Source: Uliginosibacterium aquaticum
Lineage (GTDB): Bacteria > Pseudomonadota > Gammaproteobacteria > Burkholderiales > Rhodocyclaceae
Assembly (NCBI RefSeq): GCF_012972705.2
Contig: NZ_JABCSC020000003.1
Coordinates: 248,001 to 312,000, forward strand
DNA: 64,000 bases
Direction: 5' to 3'
The notes under the pieces are model-generated. The model saw nothing but the letters and a program-made list of their open reading frames with translations. It was not told where the DNA came from and made no database searches. Position 1 is the stretch's first letter; the number at the start of each line of letters is the position of its first letter. The position numbers and the translations under genes were made by a program. Positions 20,458-29,321 of this stretch are shown piece by piece.

Positions 20458-20790
20458 ATGAACATCCGTATCGCCTTCGCGAGCGTCCTGCTCGCCCTTG
20501 CCTCTCTTTCGCAACCCGCTCTGGCCCAGGGCATGAACCATGACATGCATGCCGGCCATGCCATGGGTCAGGAACTGGTACCCGCCGAAGTACGCGCCCT
20601 CGATCTGAAAGCACGCAAGATCACCCTCAAGCACGGGGACCTGAAGAACCTCGGCATGCCCGGCATGACCATGGTTTTCGCGCTCGACAAGAAGCTTGTC
20701 CTGCCTGCCGATCTGAAGGCCGGCGACAAGGTCGAGGTACGGGTCGAAGACCTCGGCGGCGTCCTGACCGTCACCACCCTCAAGCGCTGA
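20458..20790 (+). CDS. cusF: CusF-like periplasmic Cu/Ag-binding protein
   Basis: CusF delivers Cu(I)/Ag(I) to the CusCBA efflux pump. Started at ATG 20458 (AGGA nine bases upstream), the 110-residue precursor has a signal peptide ending ALAQ, then a short Met/His-rich stretch and an OB-fold domain. The metal site aligns without gaps to E. coli CusF: H59, M70 and M72 occupy the H36, M47 and M49 positions. The position of the copper-capping tryptophan W44 holds methionine (M67, in LGMPGMTM) instead. This could convert the Cu(I) site to a more Met-rich one. The gene is followed within 11 bases by the cupredoxin gene. Confidence 0.9.
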   Translation: MNIRIAFASVLLALASLSQPALAQGMNHDMHAGHAMGQELVPAEVRALDLKARKITLKHGDLKNLGMPGMTMVFALDKKLVLPADLKAGDKVEVRVEDLGGVLTVTTLKR

Positions 20791-20800
20791 GGTCACCGCC

Positions 20801-21292
20801 ATGATCCGCAGACCATTCCAGATGGTCTGGCTGAGTGCCGCCCTTGCCGGGCTGGCACCGCCAGTACTCGCCCATACCCATACCCCGGCGCAGGCAGCGA
20901 CCCAGCCCGCCGAGCAGACTGCCTGGGGCATCGCCGGCAGCACCGATGCCTCCGTGCGCAGCATTGAAATCCGCATGACCGATGACATGCGTTTCACCCC
21001 TGCCAGCATTCGCGTGAAGCAGGGCGAAACGATCCGCTTCGTCATCAGCAACGCCGGGCGCAAGCTGCACGAAATGGTGATCGGCACACCCGGCGCAATT
21101 GCCGAGCACGCTGCACTGATGAAGAAATTCCCGAAGATGGAGCATGCCGACGCTTGGATGGCACATGTGCTGCCGCGTCAGCGCGGCGAGCTGCTATGGC
21201 ATTTCAATCGCCCTGGCAGCTTCGAGTTCGCCTGTCTGGTCGGCAATCACTATGCACAAGGCATGCGCGGCATGATCGAGGTGACACCATGA
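20801..21292 (+). CDS. Cupredoxin-domain periplasmic copper protein
   Basis: A 163-residue exported protein with a signal peptide ending near VLAHT and a C-terminal cupredoxin fold. Type-1 copper ligands can be placed: His in RKLHEMVIG, then Cys, His and Met in the closing FACLVGNHYAQGM loop. It resembles the copper-induced CopI-type cupredoxins of betaproteobacteria, implicated in periplasmic copper tolerance; that link is from memory. The gene is 11 bases after cusF and overlaps the start of cusC by four bases (ATGA), so it is an integral part of the efflux operon. Confidence 0.85.
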   Translation: MIRRPFQMVWLSAALAGLAPPVLAHTHTPAQAATQPAEQTAWGIAGSTDASVRSIEIRMTDDMRFTPASIRVKQGETIRFVISNAGRKLHEMVIGTPGAIAEHAALMKKFPKMEHADAWMAHVLPRQRGELLWHFNRPGSFEFACLVGNHYAQGMRGMIEVTP

Positions 21293-22554
21293 AAAGAGTC
21301 CTGCCCTGGCTGGCCTTGCTGCTGGCCGCTCCGCTGCTGGCGGCCGAACCGCTCAGCCTGGAGGAGGCGCGTCGGATCGCCGAGACGCGGGCGCCGCAGA
21401 TCGAAGCCCTGCGTGCACAGGAGATGGCGGCGCGCGAGATGGCCGTGGCGGCCGGTCAGTTGCCGGATCCGGTGCTCAAGCTGGGTCTTAGCAACGTGCC
21501 CACCGATGGCGAGATGGCCTGGAGCCTGACGCAGGAGAGCATGACCATGCGCCAGATCGGTGTGATGCAGGAGTTCACGCGTGGCGACAAGCGCCAGGCG
21601 CGCGCCGACAAGGCCCTGCGGGAGGCTGAACTGGCGCATGTGAGCCAGCGCCAGAGCCTGGCTGACACACGTCGCGACACTACTCTGGCCTGGCTCGATC
21701 TTGCTTATCAGGGCAGCATGCAGGCCTTGCTGGAGAGCCAGATCGCCGAACTGCATCTGCAGCAGCAGGCGGCTGACGCGGCCTTTCGCGCCGGCCGTGG
21801 CGAGCAGGCCGATGTGTTTGCCAACCAGCTGGCGATTGCCCGCAGCCAGGATCAGCTGGCTCAGATGAAGCGTGACATTCTCATGGCCCGCTCACGACTG
21901 GCGCGCTGGATCGGCGAGGACGCGGAGCGCCCGCTGGCGCCGCCACCTGAGCTGAAGAGCCAGCTGCAGGTGCATCCGGCACTGGCCGAGTCTGCCGAGC
22001 AACATCCCTTGCTGGCGAGCCAGCAGGCCCTGGTCGCTCTGGCGGAAGCGGATGCCCGCATGGCGCGTGAAAATCGCACTCCGGATATCGCCGTCGAGTT
22101 GATGTATGGCCAGCGCGGCCCGGGCTTTTCCAACCTCGTCTCTGTGAACCTGTCCATGCCGCTGCCCTGGGATCGGGCCAGCCGGCAGGATCGCGAGCAT
22201 GGGGCGCGCCTGGCTCAGCTCGATCAGGCGCGTGCCCAGCAGGCCGACATGCAACGCGCCTACCGCGCCGAGCTGCGCGGCAATCTGGCCGTGCTCGATA
22301 ACGCGCGCGAACGCCTGCAACGCTACGACCAGCAACTGCTGCCGTTGGCCCAGCAGCAGGTCGAAGCGGCGCTCGCTGCCTACCGTGCCGGCAGCGGTTC
22401 GCTGACCCGCGTGCTCGAAGCCCGCCGCATGGCGCTCGACACCCGCATGGAGCGCCAGCGCGTGGCGCTGGAAGCCGCCCGCGCCTGGGCCCAGCTTAAT
22501 TTCCTGAATCCGCAGGAGGCGTCTGTCTCCGCTGCGCATGGAGAACAACCATGA
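21289..22554 (+). CDS. cusC: Outer-membrane efflux channel, CusC/CzcC-like (TolC family)
   Basis: This is the outer-membrane component of the RND copper/silver pump. I start it at ATG 21289, overlapping the cupredoxin stop, giving 421 residues with a signal peptide (LALLLAAPLLAAEP). Two OEP repeats of long amphipathic coiled-coil helices follow. The chain is rich in Gln, Arg and Ala heptads (for example DQARAQQADMQRAYRAEL), and GSGSLTRVLEARR is a typical conserved segment near the end. The CusC/CzcC label depends mainly on the operon: the next gene, cusB, starts four bases before its stop. Confidence 0.87.
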   Translation: MKRVLPWLALLLAAPLLAAEPLSLEEARRIAETRAPQIEALRAQEMAAREMAVAAGQLPDPVLKLGLSNVPTDGEMAWSLTQESMTMRQIGVMQEFTRGDKRQARADKALREAELAHVSQRQSLADTRRDTTLAWLDLAYQGSMQALLESQIAELHLQQQAADAAFRAGRGEQADVFANQLAIARSQDQLAQMKRDILMARSRLARWIGEDAERPLAPPPELKSQLQVHPALAESAEQHPLLASQQALVALAEADARMARENRTPDIAVELMYGQRGPGFSNLVSVNLSMPLPWDRASRQDREHGARLAQLDQARAQQADMQRAYRAELRGNLAVLDNARERLQRYDQQLLPLAQQQVEAALAAYRAGSGSLTRVLEARRMALDTRMERQRVALEAARAWAQLNFLNPQEASVSAAHGEQP

Positions 22555-24038
22555 ACAATCACCGTCAGAAACTCATCGCCTTTGCCGTCCTGCTCGCCTT
22601 GGGCGCGGTCGGCTACGGCGCTTACCAACTCGGCAGTCGCCACGCCGCACCGGCTGTAGCAGAAAGCCACGACGCGAAGATTGACCCGGGTACGGGCCGC
22701 CGCGTGCTGTACTGGCACGACCCGATGGTGCCCGGCCAGAAGTTCGACAAGCCGGGCAAGTCGCCCTTCATGGACATGCAGCTGGTGCCGGTTTTCGCTG
22801 ATGAGGCGGCCGATGCCGGCGGCATCAGCGTGAGCCCACGCCAGACCCAGAACCTCGGCCTGCGCACGGTTGAAGTCGCACGGGGCAGCCTCAGTCCGCA
22901 GATTAAAGTGAGCGGCAGCGTAGCCTGGAACGAGCGCGGCCTCACGGTTGTGCAGGCGCGCAATACCGGCTTCGTTGAGAAGCTCTTCGTACGTGCCACC
23001 CTGGATCGCGTGGCCAAGGGTCAGCCACTGGCCGAGCTGTATGTGCCCGACTGGGTCGCCGCCCAGGAAGAATTTCTCGCCGTGAAGAAGATGGCGGGTG
23101 AGGGCATGGCCGCCTTGCTCGATGCTGCGCGCCAGCGCATGCGTCAGGCCGGCATGAGCGAAGCCCTGATCGCGCAGGTCGACAAATCGGGCACGGTGCA
23201 GGCGCGCATCACGATCACGGCACCCGCCGCTGGCAGCGTGATCGAACTCGCCGCGCGCGAAGGCATGACGGTGATGGCGGGCGCCACCCTGTTCCGCATC
23301 AACGCGCTGGACAGCGTGTGGGTGAATGCCGAAATCCCCGAGAGCCAGGCCGCCCTGATCAAACCGGGCATGCCTGTAGAAGCAAGCCTGGCGGGCTTCT
23401 CCGGGCAGATGTTCAAAGGCACAGTGCAGGCCATCCTGCCCGAGGTGGAAGCCAGCACGCGCACGCTGAAGGCGCGCATCGAGCTCGCCAATCCCGGCGG
23501 GCGTCTGTCGCCGGGCATGTTTGTACGGATTGCTCTAGGCAGCACGGCGAAGTCGGGACTGGTGATCCCGAGCGAAGCCCTGATCCGCACCGGCAGCCGC
23601 AGCGTGGTGATGCTCGCCGAGGGTGAAGGCAAGTACCGCCCGGTGGACGTGCAGACCGGGCAGGAAGCCAATGGCCAGATCGAGATCACCAGTGGCCTCG
23701 CCGCCGGGCAGAAGGTGGTTGTCTCCGGCCAGTTCCTGCTCGATTCGGAAGCCAGCCTGCGCTCGGTCGGCACACGTGTCGCCGAACCGATGGCACTGAC
23801 GGCGAAGGAGTATCAGGTCGAAGCCGTGTTCGAATCGGTCGTGGATGACATGGCCATGATTTCGCACCCGGCGATTCCCGAGTTGAAATGGGGCGCGATG
23901 ACCATGGGCTTCAAGTTGCCGAAAGACGGCCTGCCCAAGGATCTGAAGCCCGGCCAGAAGGTGCACATCGCCTTCACCACACCGGCAAGCGGCGAGCCGC
24001 AGCTCACGCATGTGATGGCGATTGGGGGTGGGAAATGA
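22551..24038 (+). CDS. cusB: CusB-like membrane-fusion protein with C-terminal CusF-like domain
   Basis: CusB is the periplasmic adaptor linking the RND pump to the outer-membrane channel. The 495-residue protein begins with a membrane anchor/signal (about 10-27). Next comes a heavy-metal-binding segment (YWHDPMVPGQKFDKPGKSPF, then MDMQLVPVF), the lipoyl/barrel-sandwich and beta-barrel domains of HlyD-type adaptors, and a C-terminal extension of about 85 residues. That extension is a CusF-like OB domain with the full Cu(I) site: H439, W447, M450 and M452 (SHPAIPELKWGAMTMGF). E. coli CusB lacks it. The operon therefore encodes two CusF domains, one of them fused to the adaptor. It overlaps cusC by four bases. 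Confidence 0.92.
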   Translation: MNNHRQKLIAFAVLLALGAVGYGAYQLGSRHAAPAVAESHDAKIDPGTGRRVLYWHDPMVPGQKFDKPGKSPFMDMQLVPVFADEAADAGGISVSPRQTQNLGLRTVEVARGSLSPQIKVSGSVAWNERGLTVVQARNTGFVEKLFVRATLDRVAKGQPLAELYVPDWVAAQEEFLAVKKMAGEGMAALLDAARQRMRQAGMSEALIAQVDKSGTVQARITITAPAAGSVIELAAREGMTVMAGATLFRINALDSVWVNAEIPESQAALIKPGMPVEASLAGFSGQMFKGTVQAILPEVEASTRTLKARIELANPGGRLSPGMFVRIALGSTAKSGLVIPSEALIRTGSRSVVMLAEGEGKYRPVDVQTGQEANGQIEITSGLAAGQKVVVSGQFLLDSEASLRSVGTRVAEPMALTAKEYQVEAVFESVVDDMAMISHPAIPELKWGAMTMGFKLPKDGLPKDLKPGQKVHIAFTTPASGEPQLTHVMAIGGGK

Positions 24039-24050
24039 AACAGCCAAACC

Positions 24051-24140
24051 TAACCCCCCCAGCCCCCCTTATCAGGGGGGAGTACGGTTCGTGCATGATG
24101 GTTTGCTCCTCCCCTGATAAGGGGAGGTCGGGAGGGGTTA
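24051..24140. repeat. REPIN-like inverted palindromic element between cusB and cusA
   Basis: Two halves face each other. Each starts TAACCCC at the outside and contains a hairpin centred on CCCCTTATCAGGGG (left at about 24065-24081, right at about 24109-24125). The whole 90-base element would fold into a long cruciform or a stable mRNA structure. It fills most of the 139 bases between cusB and cusA, the only sizeable gap in an otherwise tightly packed operon. It is unrelated in sequence to the GTAGG-headed REPINs elsewhere in the window. Confidence 0.8.
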
Positions 24141-24177
24141 AAACGCTCGCAATAGCCTCGCCCTCTGGGAGGTCAGC

Positions 24178-27100
24178 ATGATCGCCCAACTCATCCGCTG
24201 GTCGATCAGCAACCGCTTCCTCGTCCTGCTCGCCACGGTGATGCTCACGGCATGGGGCATCTACGCCGCACTGCGCACGCCACTGGATGCGCTGCCGGAT
24301 CTGTCCGACGTGCAGGTGATCATCCGCACCAGCTACCCGGGGCAGGCGCCGCAGATCGTCGAGAATCAGGTCACCTATCCGCTCACCACCACCATGCTCT
24401 CGGTGCCGGGCGCGAAGACGGTGCGCGGCTTCTCCTTCTTCGGCGACTCCTTCGTCTACGTGCTCTTCGAAGATGGCACCGACCTGTACTGGGCGCGTTC
24501 GCGCGTGCTGGAGTATCTGAATCAGGTGCAGTCGCGTCTGCCGCCGTCCGCCAAGACCGCGCTCGGGCCGGATGCCACCGGCGTGGGCTGGATCTACAGC
24601 TACGCGCTGGTCGACAAAAGCGGCAAGCACGATCTGGCGCAGCTGAGATCGCTGCAGGACTGGTTCCTCAAGTACGAGCTGAAGACCGTGCCAAACGTGG
24701 CCGAGGTCGCCTCGGTGGGCGGCATGGTCAAGCAGTATCAGATCGTGCTGAATCCCGACCGGCTGCGCGCCTACGGGCTGAGCCATGCGATGGTCATCGA
24801 CGCCATTGGCCGCGCCAATCAGGAAACCGGCGGCTCGGTGCTGGAGCTGGGTGAGGCCGAATACATGGTGCGCGCCTCGGGCTATCTGCAGACCCTCGAC
24901 GATTTCCGCAAGATTCCGCTGATGGCCGAAGCCTCCGGCGTATCGGTGCGCCTTGGCGACGTGGCCAATGTGCAGATCGGCCCCGAGATGCGCCGCGGGA
25001 TTGCTGAACTCGACGGCGAGGGTGAAGTCGCGGGGGGCGTGGTCGTCTTGCGTAGCGGTAAGAATGCGCTGGAAGCCATCCACGCGGTGAAGGCCAAGCT
25101 GGAGTCCCTCAAATCCAGCCTGCCCGAAGGCGTGGAGATCGTGCCGACCTATGATCGCGGCGACCTGATCGAACGCGCGGTGGACAACCTCAGCCACAAG
25201 CTGCTGGAGGAATTCATCGTTGTGGCGCTGGTGTGCTTCATCTTCCTGTTCCACTTGCGCTCCTCGCTGGTGGCGATCATCTCGCTGCCGCTGGGCGTGC
25301 TGATGGCCTTCATCGTGATGCACTATCAGGGCGTTAATGCGAACATCATGTCACTGGGCGGCATCGCGATTGCCATCGGGGCGATGGTGGATGCGGCGGT
25401 TGTGATGATCGAGAACGCGCACAAGCATCTGGAAAAATGGAAGCATGCGCACGCTACTTCCCCTCTCCCGCTTGCGGGAGAGGGTGGCCCGCAGGGCCGG
25501 GAGAGGGGTTTTGCAGTGGGCGAGACGCCCCTCTCCCCCGCCCCCTCTCCCCAAAGGGGCGAGGGGAGTCCTCGCGAGCCAACGCCCGCCGAACACTGGC
25601 AGATCATCGCGGAAGCCGCCGCCGAAGTCGGCCCGGCGCTGTTCTTCTCGCTGCTGATCATCACTCTCTCCTTCATTCCGGTATTCACGCTGGAGGCGCA
25701 GGAGGGGCGGCTGTTCTCGCCGCTGGCCTTCACCAAGACCTACGCGATGGCCGCTGCGGCTGCGCTGGCCGTCACGCTGATCCCGGTGCTGATGGGTTAC
25801 CTGATTCGCGGCAAGATCCCGGACGAGCACAAGAACCCGCTCAACCGCTTCCTGATCGCGATCTATCGCCCGCTGCTCGACGGCGTACTGGCCTGGCCGA
25901 AAGCCACGCTGGCCGGCGCGCTGCTGCTCTTGCTGCTGAGTCTGTGGCCGCTGCAGCACATCGGCGGCGAGTTCATGCCGCCGATGGACGAAGGCGATCT
26001 GCTCTACATGCCGACCGCCTTGCCGATGCTCTCCGCTGGCAAAGCCAGCGAGTTGTTGCAGCAGACCGACCGTTTGATCAAGACGGTGCCCGAAGTCGCG
26101 CGCGTCTTCGGCAAGGCGGGGCGCGCCGAAACGGCGACCGACCCGGCGCCGATCGAGATGTTCGAGACCACCATCCAGTTCAAGCCGAAGAGTGAATGGC
26201 GGCCGGGCATGACCACCGAGAAGCTGATCGAGGAACTGGATCGCATCGTCAAGGTGCCGGGGCTGGCCAACATCTGGGTGCCGCCGATCCGCAACCGCAT
26301 CGACATGCTCGCCACCGGCATCAAGAGCCCGGTGGGCATCAAGGTGGGCGGGGCTTCGCTGGCCGAGATCGAGCGCCTCACCACCCAGATCGAACGCGTG
26401 GTGAAGGAGGTGCCCGGTGTCAGCTCGGCCCTGGCCGAGCGCCTCACCGGCGGACGCTACATCGACGTGAACATCGACCGCGACGCCGCCGCGCGTTTCG
26501 GCATGAACATCGCCGATGTACAGAGCGTGGTGAGCGCGGCCATCGGCGGCGAGAACGTCGGCGAGACCATCGAGGGTCTGGCGCGCTATCCGATCAATGT
26601 GCGCTACCCGCGCGAGCTGCGCGATTCGGTACAGAAGCTGCGCGAGCTGCCCATCGTCGGCCCGCGTGCCCAGCGCCTGTCACTCGGTGACGTGGCGCAG
26701 ATCCGCATCAGCGACGGCCCGCCCATGCTCAAGAGCGAAAACGCGCGCCTCTCCGGCTGGGTCTATGTCGACATCCGTGGCCGCGATCTGGCGCGCACCG
26801 TGCATGACATGCAGCAAGCCGTCAGCGCACAGGTAAAGATGCCAGCAGGTTATTCGCTGGCCTGGTCGGGTCAGTTCGAGTACATGGAACGCGCCGCCGC
26901 GAAGATGAAGATCGTGGTGCCTTTCACCCTGATGATCATCTTCCTGCTGCTCTACCTAACCTTCCGCCGCGTCGATGAAGCCTTGCTGATCATGGCCACG
27001 CTGCCCTTCGCGCTGGTCGGCGGTATCTGGCTGCTGTGGCTGCTGGGCTACAACCTGTCCGTTGCGGGCGCAGTGGGCTTCATCGCGCTGGCCGGGGTGT

Positions 27101-27447
27101 CGGCCGAGTTTGGTGTGATCATGCTGCTGTACCTGAAGCACGCTTGGGAAGAACGCTTGGCCCAAGGCATGAGCGACACGGAAGCCCTGTGTGATGCGAT
27201 CCGCGAAGGTGCGGTGCTGCGCGTGCGCCCCAAGGCCATGACCGTGGCGGTAATCCTTGCCGGCCTCTTGCCCATCATGTGGGGCGGCGGCACCGGCTCT
27301 GAGGTGATGCAGCGCATTGCGGCACCGATGGTCGGCGGCATGATCACTGCGCCGCTGCTGTCGATGTTTCTGGTGCCGGCGGCGTATCTGCTGATGCGCA
27401 GAAGAAAACCTGGCGTGGACGAGACGCAGGCGTCGTCCGACTCCTGA
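24178..27447 (+). CDS. cusA: CusA-like heavy-metal RND efflux pump
   Basis: CusA is the proton-driven inner-membrane pump for Cu(I)/Ag(I). The 1089-residue protein follows E. coli CusA closely from the first residues ([18 protein letters not shown]) through [66 protein letters not shown] and the final transmembrane block. Two features stand out. First, about 38 extra residues (around 427-464) come from a palindromic repeat inserted in frame in the cytoplasmic loop before the fifth membrane span. Second, a 90-base REPIN-like element separates it from cusB. The start at ATG 24178 is supported by GGGAGGTC seven bases upstream. Confidence 0.93.
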   Translation: MIAQLIRWSISNRFLVLLATVMLTAWGIYAALRTPLDALPDLSDVQVIIRTSYPGQAPQIVENQVTYPLTTTMLSVPGAKTVRGFSFFGDSFVYVLFEDGTDLYWARSRVLEYLNQVQSRLPPSAKTALGPDATGVGWIYSYALVDKSGKHDLAQLRSLQDWFLKYELKTVPNVAEVASVGGMVKQYQIVLNPDRLRAYGLSHAMVIDAIGRANQETGGSVLELGEAEYMVRASGYLQTLDDFRKIPLMAEASGVSVRLGDVANVQIGPEMRRGIAELDGEGEVAGGVVVLRSGKNALEAIHAVKAKLESLKSSLPEGVEIVPTYDRGDLIERAVDNLSHKLLEEFIVVALVCFIFLFHLRSSLVAIISLPLGVLMAFIVMHYQGVNANIMSLGGIAIAIGAMVDAAVVMIENAHKHLEKWKHAHATSPLPLAGEGGPQGRERGFAVGETPLSPAPSPQRGEGSPREPTPAEHWQIIAEAAAEVGPALFFSLLIITLSFIPVFTLEAQEGRLFSPLAFTKTYAMAAAAALAVTLIPVLMGYLIRGKIPDEHKNPLNRFLIAIYRPLLDGVLAWPKATLAGALLLLLLSLWPLQHIGGEFMPPMDEGDLLYMPTALPMLSAGKASELLQQTDRLIKTVPEVARVFGKAGRAETATDPAPIEMFETTIQFKPKSEWRPGMTTEKLIEELDRIVKVPGLANIWVPPIRNRIDMLATGIKSPVGIKVGGASLAEIERLTTQIERVVKEVPGVSSALAERLTGGRYIDVNIDRDAAARFGMNIADVQSVVSAAIGGENVGETIEGLARYPINVRYPRELRDSVQKLRELPIVGPRAQRLSLGDVAQIRISDGPPMLKSENARLSGWVYVDIRGRDLARTVHDMQQAVSAQVKMPAGYSLAWSGQFEYMERAAAKMKIVVPFTLMIIFLLLYLTFRRVDEALLIMATLPFALVGGIWLLWLLGYNLSVAGAVGFIALAGVSAEFGVIMLLYLKHAWEERLAQGMSDTEALCDAIREGAVLRVRPKAMTVAVILAGLLPIMWGGGTGSEVMQRIAAPMVGGMITAPLLSMFLVPAAYLLMRRRKPGVDETQASSDS
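25459..25567. repeat. Palindromic repeat inserted in frame inside cusA
   Basis: The element opens with a hairpin of CTCTCCCGC and GCGGGAGAG around a TT turn (about 25463-25482). A small GGCCCGCAGGGCC hairpin, a GGGAGAGGGG block and then a facing half with CTCTCCCC and GGGGCGAGGGG follow. It translates without a stop as [17 protein letters not shown] followed after a gap by [14 protein letters not shown], peptides familiar from REP-type repeats read through in many GC-rich genomes. E. coli CusA has only a short linker here. Exact ends cannot be fixed by eye. Confidence 0.8.
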
Positions 27448-27618
27448 CGCAGCCTCGCTCCCGTCGGTTTGAAGGAACCCGATCGGCGGGTGATAGCGTT
27501 TAGTTAGGCGTTTGGCATTACGTTTTAGTCGTCTCTGTGAAAGCGGGGATCCAGCGTTGCTCGACGGCGCTGGATTTCCGCTCAGAGCGGCGCTTCAGGC
27601 TGGTGGCTTTGTGCCCGT

Positions 27619-28443
27619 CTATTGTGCTGCCCAGCAGCCCCTGGCCTCGGACACAGGCGTGACCCGCTGTACCGTGCCGCCGTCATCAAGCACGACTTCC
27701 ACTTCGTAGGCAATCACGCTGGGATCGGCGGCCACTTGCTCGCGGAGCCCTGCGGGTACGCGCTTTTCCTCCGCTTCGTAGGAGGCGCTGCAATCCGGCG
27801 GCTGCGAGGCACTCAGGCCGGTGGCCTGGCGAATGGTCTGCCAGCAAGCCTCTGGAGCGGCACGCAGCGAGCAGCTGGCCAGGTGGATACGCTCGTAGCG
27901 CAGCTTCAACAGGCTGCTATGCCAGGGCCTGTCCTCCGGTCGTTGCGGGGGGCTCAGCAGCTCGATGCGGTGCAGCCCGCCGCTCAGGTCCGCAAATATT
28001 TTCCGGCCATCCTGGGTGAAGACGGCAAAGCCTTGTCCATCATTGCGGCCATCGTCACTGGTGAAGAACACGAAGGGGGCTTTGACGCCCTCGAAATAGC
28101 CAGCCCAGTCGGTGGTATCGACGACCCGTTCACCGCGCGCTTTCTGGCGCGTACAAGACGGGGGTTTCTTGTCGGGCGGGACTGGAATGATGGCCAGACG
28201 TGCCGCGCCTTTCTCGCCCAGATCGACCTGCTTGATCATCAGGCCGGGGTAATGGAAGCACGCCACTTCCGGCTTCGTGTGTGGATTCAGCGGGTCGGGA
28301 GGCAGGCGCAGGTGTTGTTCCTGGATGGGCTGGTCAAACAGCGGCTGGGCGTCCTGCGCATGAGCGCTGGCAAAACCAAGGCAGCTCGTCAGGAGTGCGG
28401 AAAGGCTGCGGATGACGCGGGTCTGGGGGCGTGCTTCGGGCAT
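27619..28443 (-). CDS. Secreted protein of unknown function
   Basis: I do not recognise this 274-residue protein. It has an N-terminal signal peptide (LSALLTSCLGFASAHAQ). The mature part carries six cysteines that could form disulfides (in VACFHY, PPSCTRQ, ASCSLRAAPEACWQ, PPDCSAS and RGCWAAQ) and alternating strand-like segments, with no membrane span after the signal. It is likely periplasmic or secreted. It lies convergent to cusA, 171 bases away, and 37 bases downstream of nrtR on the same strand, so it might be cotranscribed with nrtR, though nothing in its sequence suggests NAD metabolism. Confidence 0.65.
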   Translation of the reverse strand: MPEARPQTRVIRSLSALLTSCLGFASAHAQDAQPLFDQPIQEQHLRLPPDPLNPHTKPEVACFHYPGLMIKQVDLGEKGAARLAIIPVPPDKKPPSCTRQKARGERVVDTTDWAGYFEGVKAPFVFFTSDDGRNDGQGFAVFTQDGRKIFADLSGGLHRIELLSPPQRPEDRPWHSSLLKLRYERIHLASCSLRAAPEACWQTIRQATGLSASQPPDCSASYEAEEKRVPAGLREQVAADPSVIAYEVEVVLDDGGTVQRVTPVSEARGCWAAQ

Positions 28444-28480
28444 GAGATATCCGGGAGTGAAAACCCGGCAGACGCAGGAC

Positions 28481-29167
28481 TTAGCCTGCGGCAGCCGTCA
28501 GGGAGCGGGGCGAAACGGACAGACACTGCTGAAACTCGTGCTTGAGGCGATAGAGCTGGGCCGGCCGGTTGGCGCGGCCGGTTTCCATGGCGCCCTCCAC
28601 CGCTTCCAGCATGTCCAGCTCTTCCATCTTGCGGCGGAAACTCACCTTGTTGATCGGCTCACCGAGCACCGCTTCATAGACGGCCTGCAGGCGTGGCAGG
28701 GTGAATTGCTCGCCACACAGATAGACCGGCAGCGAGGAGTAGCTGCTCTTGTTGCGCACCCGCTGCACCGCAGCCTGCACGATGTCCTTGTGGTCGAAGG
28801 GCAGGCCCTTGAGCTGCTCGACGGCTTGCAGCACCAGGCCAGGCGCCGGCTCCTGTTCGATCAGTTCGGCCGGAAGCAGGGCGTAGTAGGCGATCGAGAT
28901 GGACCAGCCACGCGGATCGCGACTGGCCCCGGAAAAAGTGCCGAGCTGTTCCAGGTAAGGGCTGGCAATGCCGGTCTTCTCGCGCAGCATGCGACTTGCG
29001 GCGTCCAGCGTATCCACATCTTCCTCGGGGTGGATATAGCCGCCGGGGAGCGCCGGACTGCCTTCGAAGGGCGCGCGCTCGCGCCGCCACAGCGCCACGT
29101 TCAAGACCGTTCCGCGCAGGCACAGCAGTACGACGTCGACAGTGCAGATGATGGCCTTCTGAGGCAT
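28481..29167 (-). CDS. nrtR: NrtR, Nudix-related transcriptional regulator of NAD metabolism
   Basis: NrtR proteins combine an N-terminal Nudix-fold ligand domain (binding ADP-ribose or related products) with a C-terminal winged helix, and repress NAD biosynthesis and salvage genes. The 228-residue product has the layout: Nudix-like LPGGYIHPEEDVDTLDAA then SRMLREKTGI (about residues 40-72), and a C-terminal winged-helix region (FTLPRLQAVYEAVLGEPINK, VSFRRKMEELDMLE). The catalytic Nudix box is degraded (RE to RM, EE to EK), as in non-hydrolytic NrtRs. It is divergent from a seven-gene NAD operon, and a TTAG-N13-CTAA palindrome sits in the shared promoter. Function is strongly supported by context. 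Confidence 0.92.
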   Translation of the reverse strand: MPQKAIICTVDVVLLCLRGTVLNVALWRRERAPFEGSPALPGGYIHPEEDVDTLDAASRMLREKTGIASPYLEQLGTFSGASRDPRGWSISIAYYALLPAELIEQEPAPGLVLQAVEQLKGLPFDHKDIVQAAVQRVRNKSSYSSLPVYLCGEQFTLPRLQAVYEAVLGEPINKVSFRRKMEELDMLEAVEGAMETGRANRPAQLYRLKHEFQQCLSVSPRSLTAAAG

Positions 29168-29180
29168 CAGGAATCCCTGC

Positions 29181-29193
29181 TTAGTTGCAAAAA
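29181..29193. promoter_or_regulatory. Partial second NrtR-like site near the nrtR start
   Basis: TTAGTTGCAAAAA repeats exactly the left half of the operator at 29245, 64 bases away and in the same orientation. Its right half is poorly conserved (about five of nine positions of the expected TGCAACTAA). It lies 14 bases upstream of nrtR, suited to autoregulation. Confidence 0.45.
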
Positions 29194-29244
29194 GACACGA
29201 ACAGTCTAGCGACTATCCGTGATTTTTACGACTCCGGTACGGTG

Positions 29245-29265
29245 TTAGTTGCAAAATGCATCTAA
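29245..29265. promoter_or_regulatory. Candidate NrtR operator (21-bp palindrome)
   Basis: TTAGTTGCA and TGCATCTAA flank a central AAA; the arms are complementary at eight of nine positions. It lies in the 154-base region between the divergent nrtR and the NAD salvage operon, 57 bases before the first operon gene. The site is inferred from symmetry and context, since NrtR motifs differ between lineages. Confidence 0.6.
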
Positions 29266-29321
29266 GTTGTTTAGAGTGGATCCATACCCGCCGGGAAACG
29301 CGGGTGATCCAGGAGAAATTC

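Noticed and set aside
27503-27509. GTTAGGC near the end of the copper operon as a possible attC or att site
   Set aside because: No accompanying imperfect palindrome or R''-type box within 150 bases; the heptamer alone is expected by chance.
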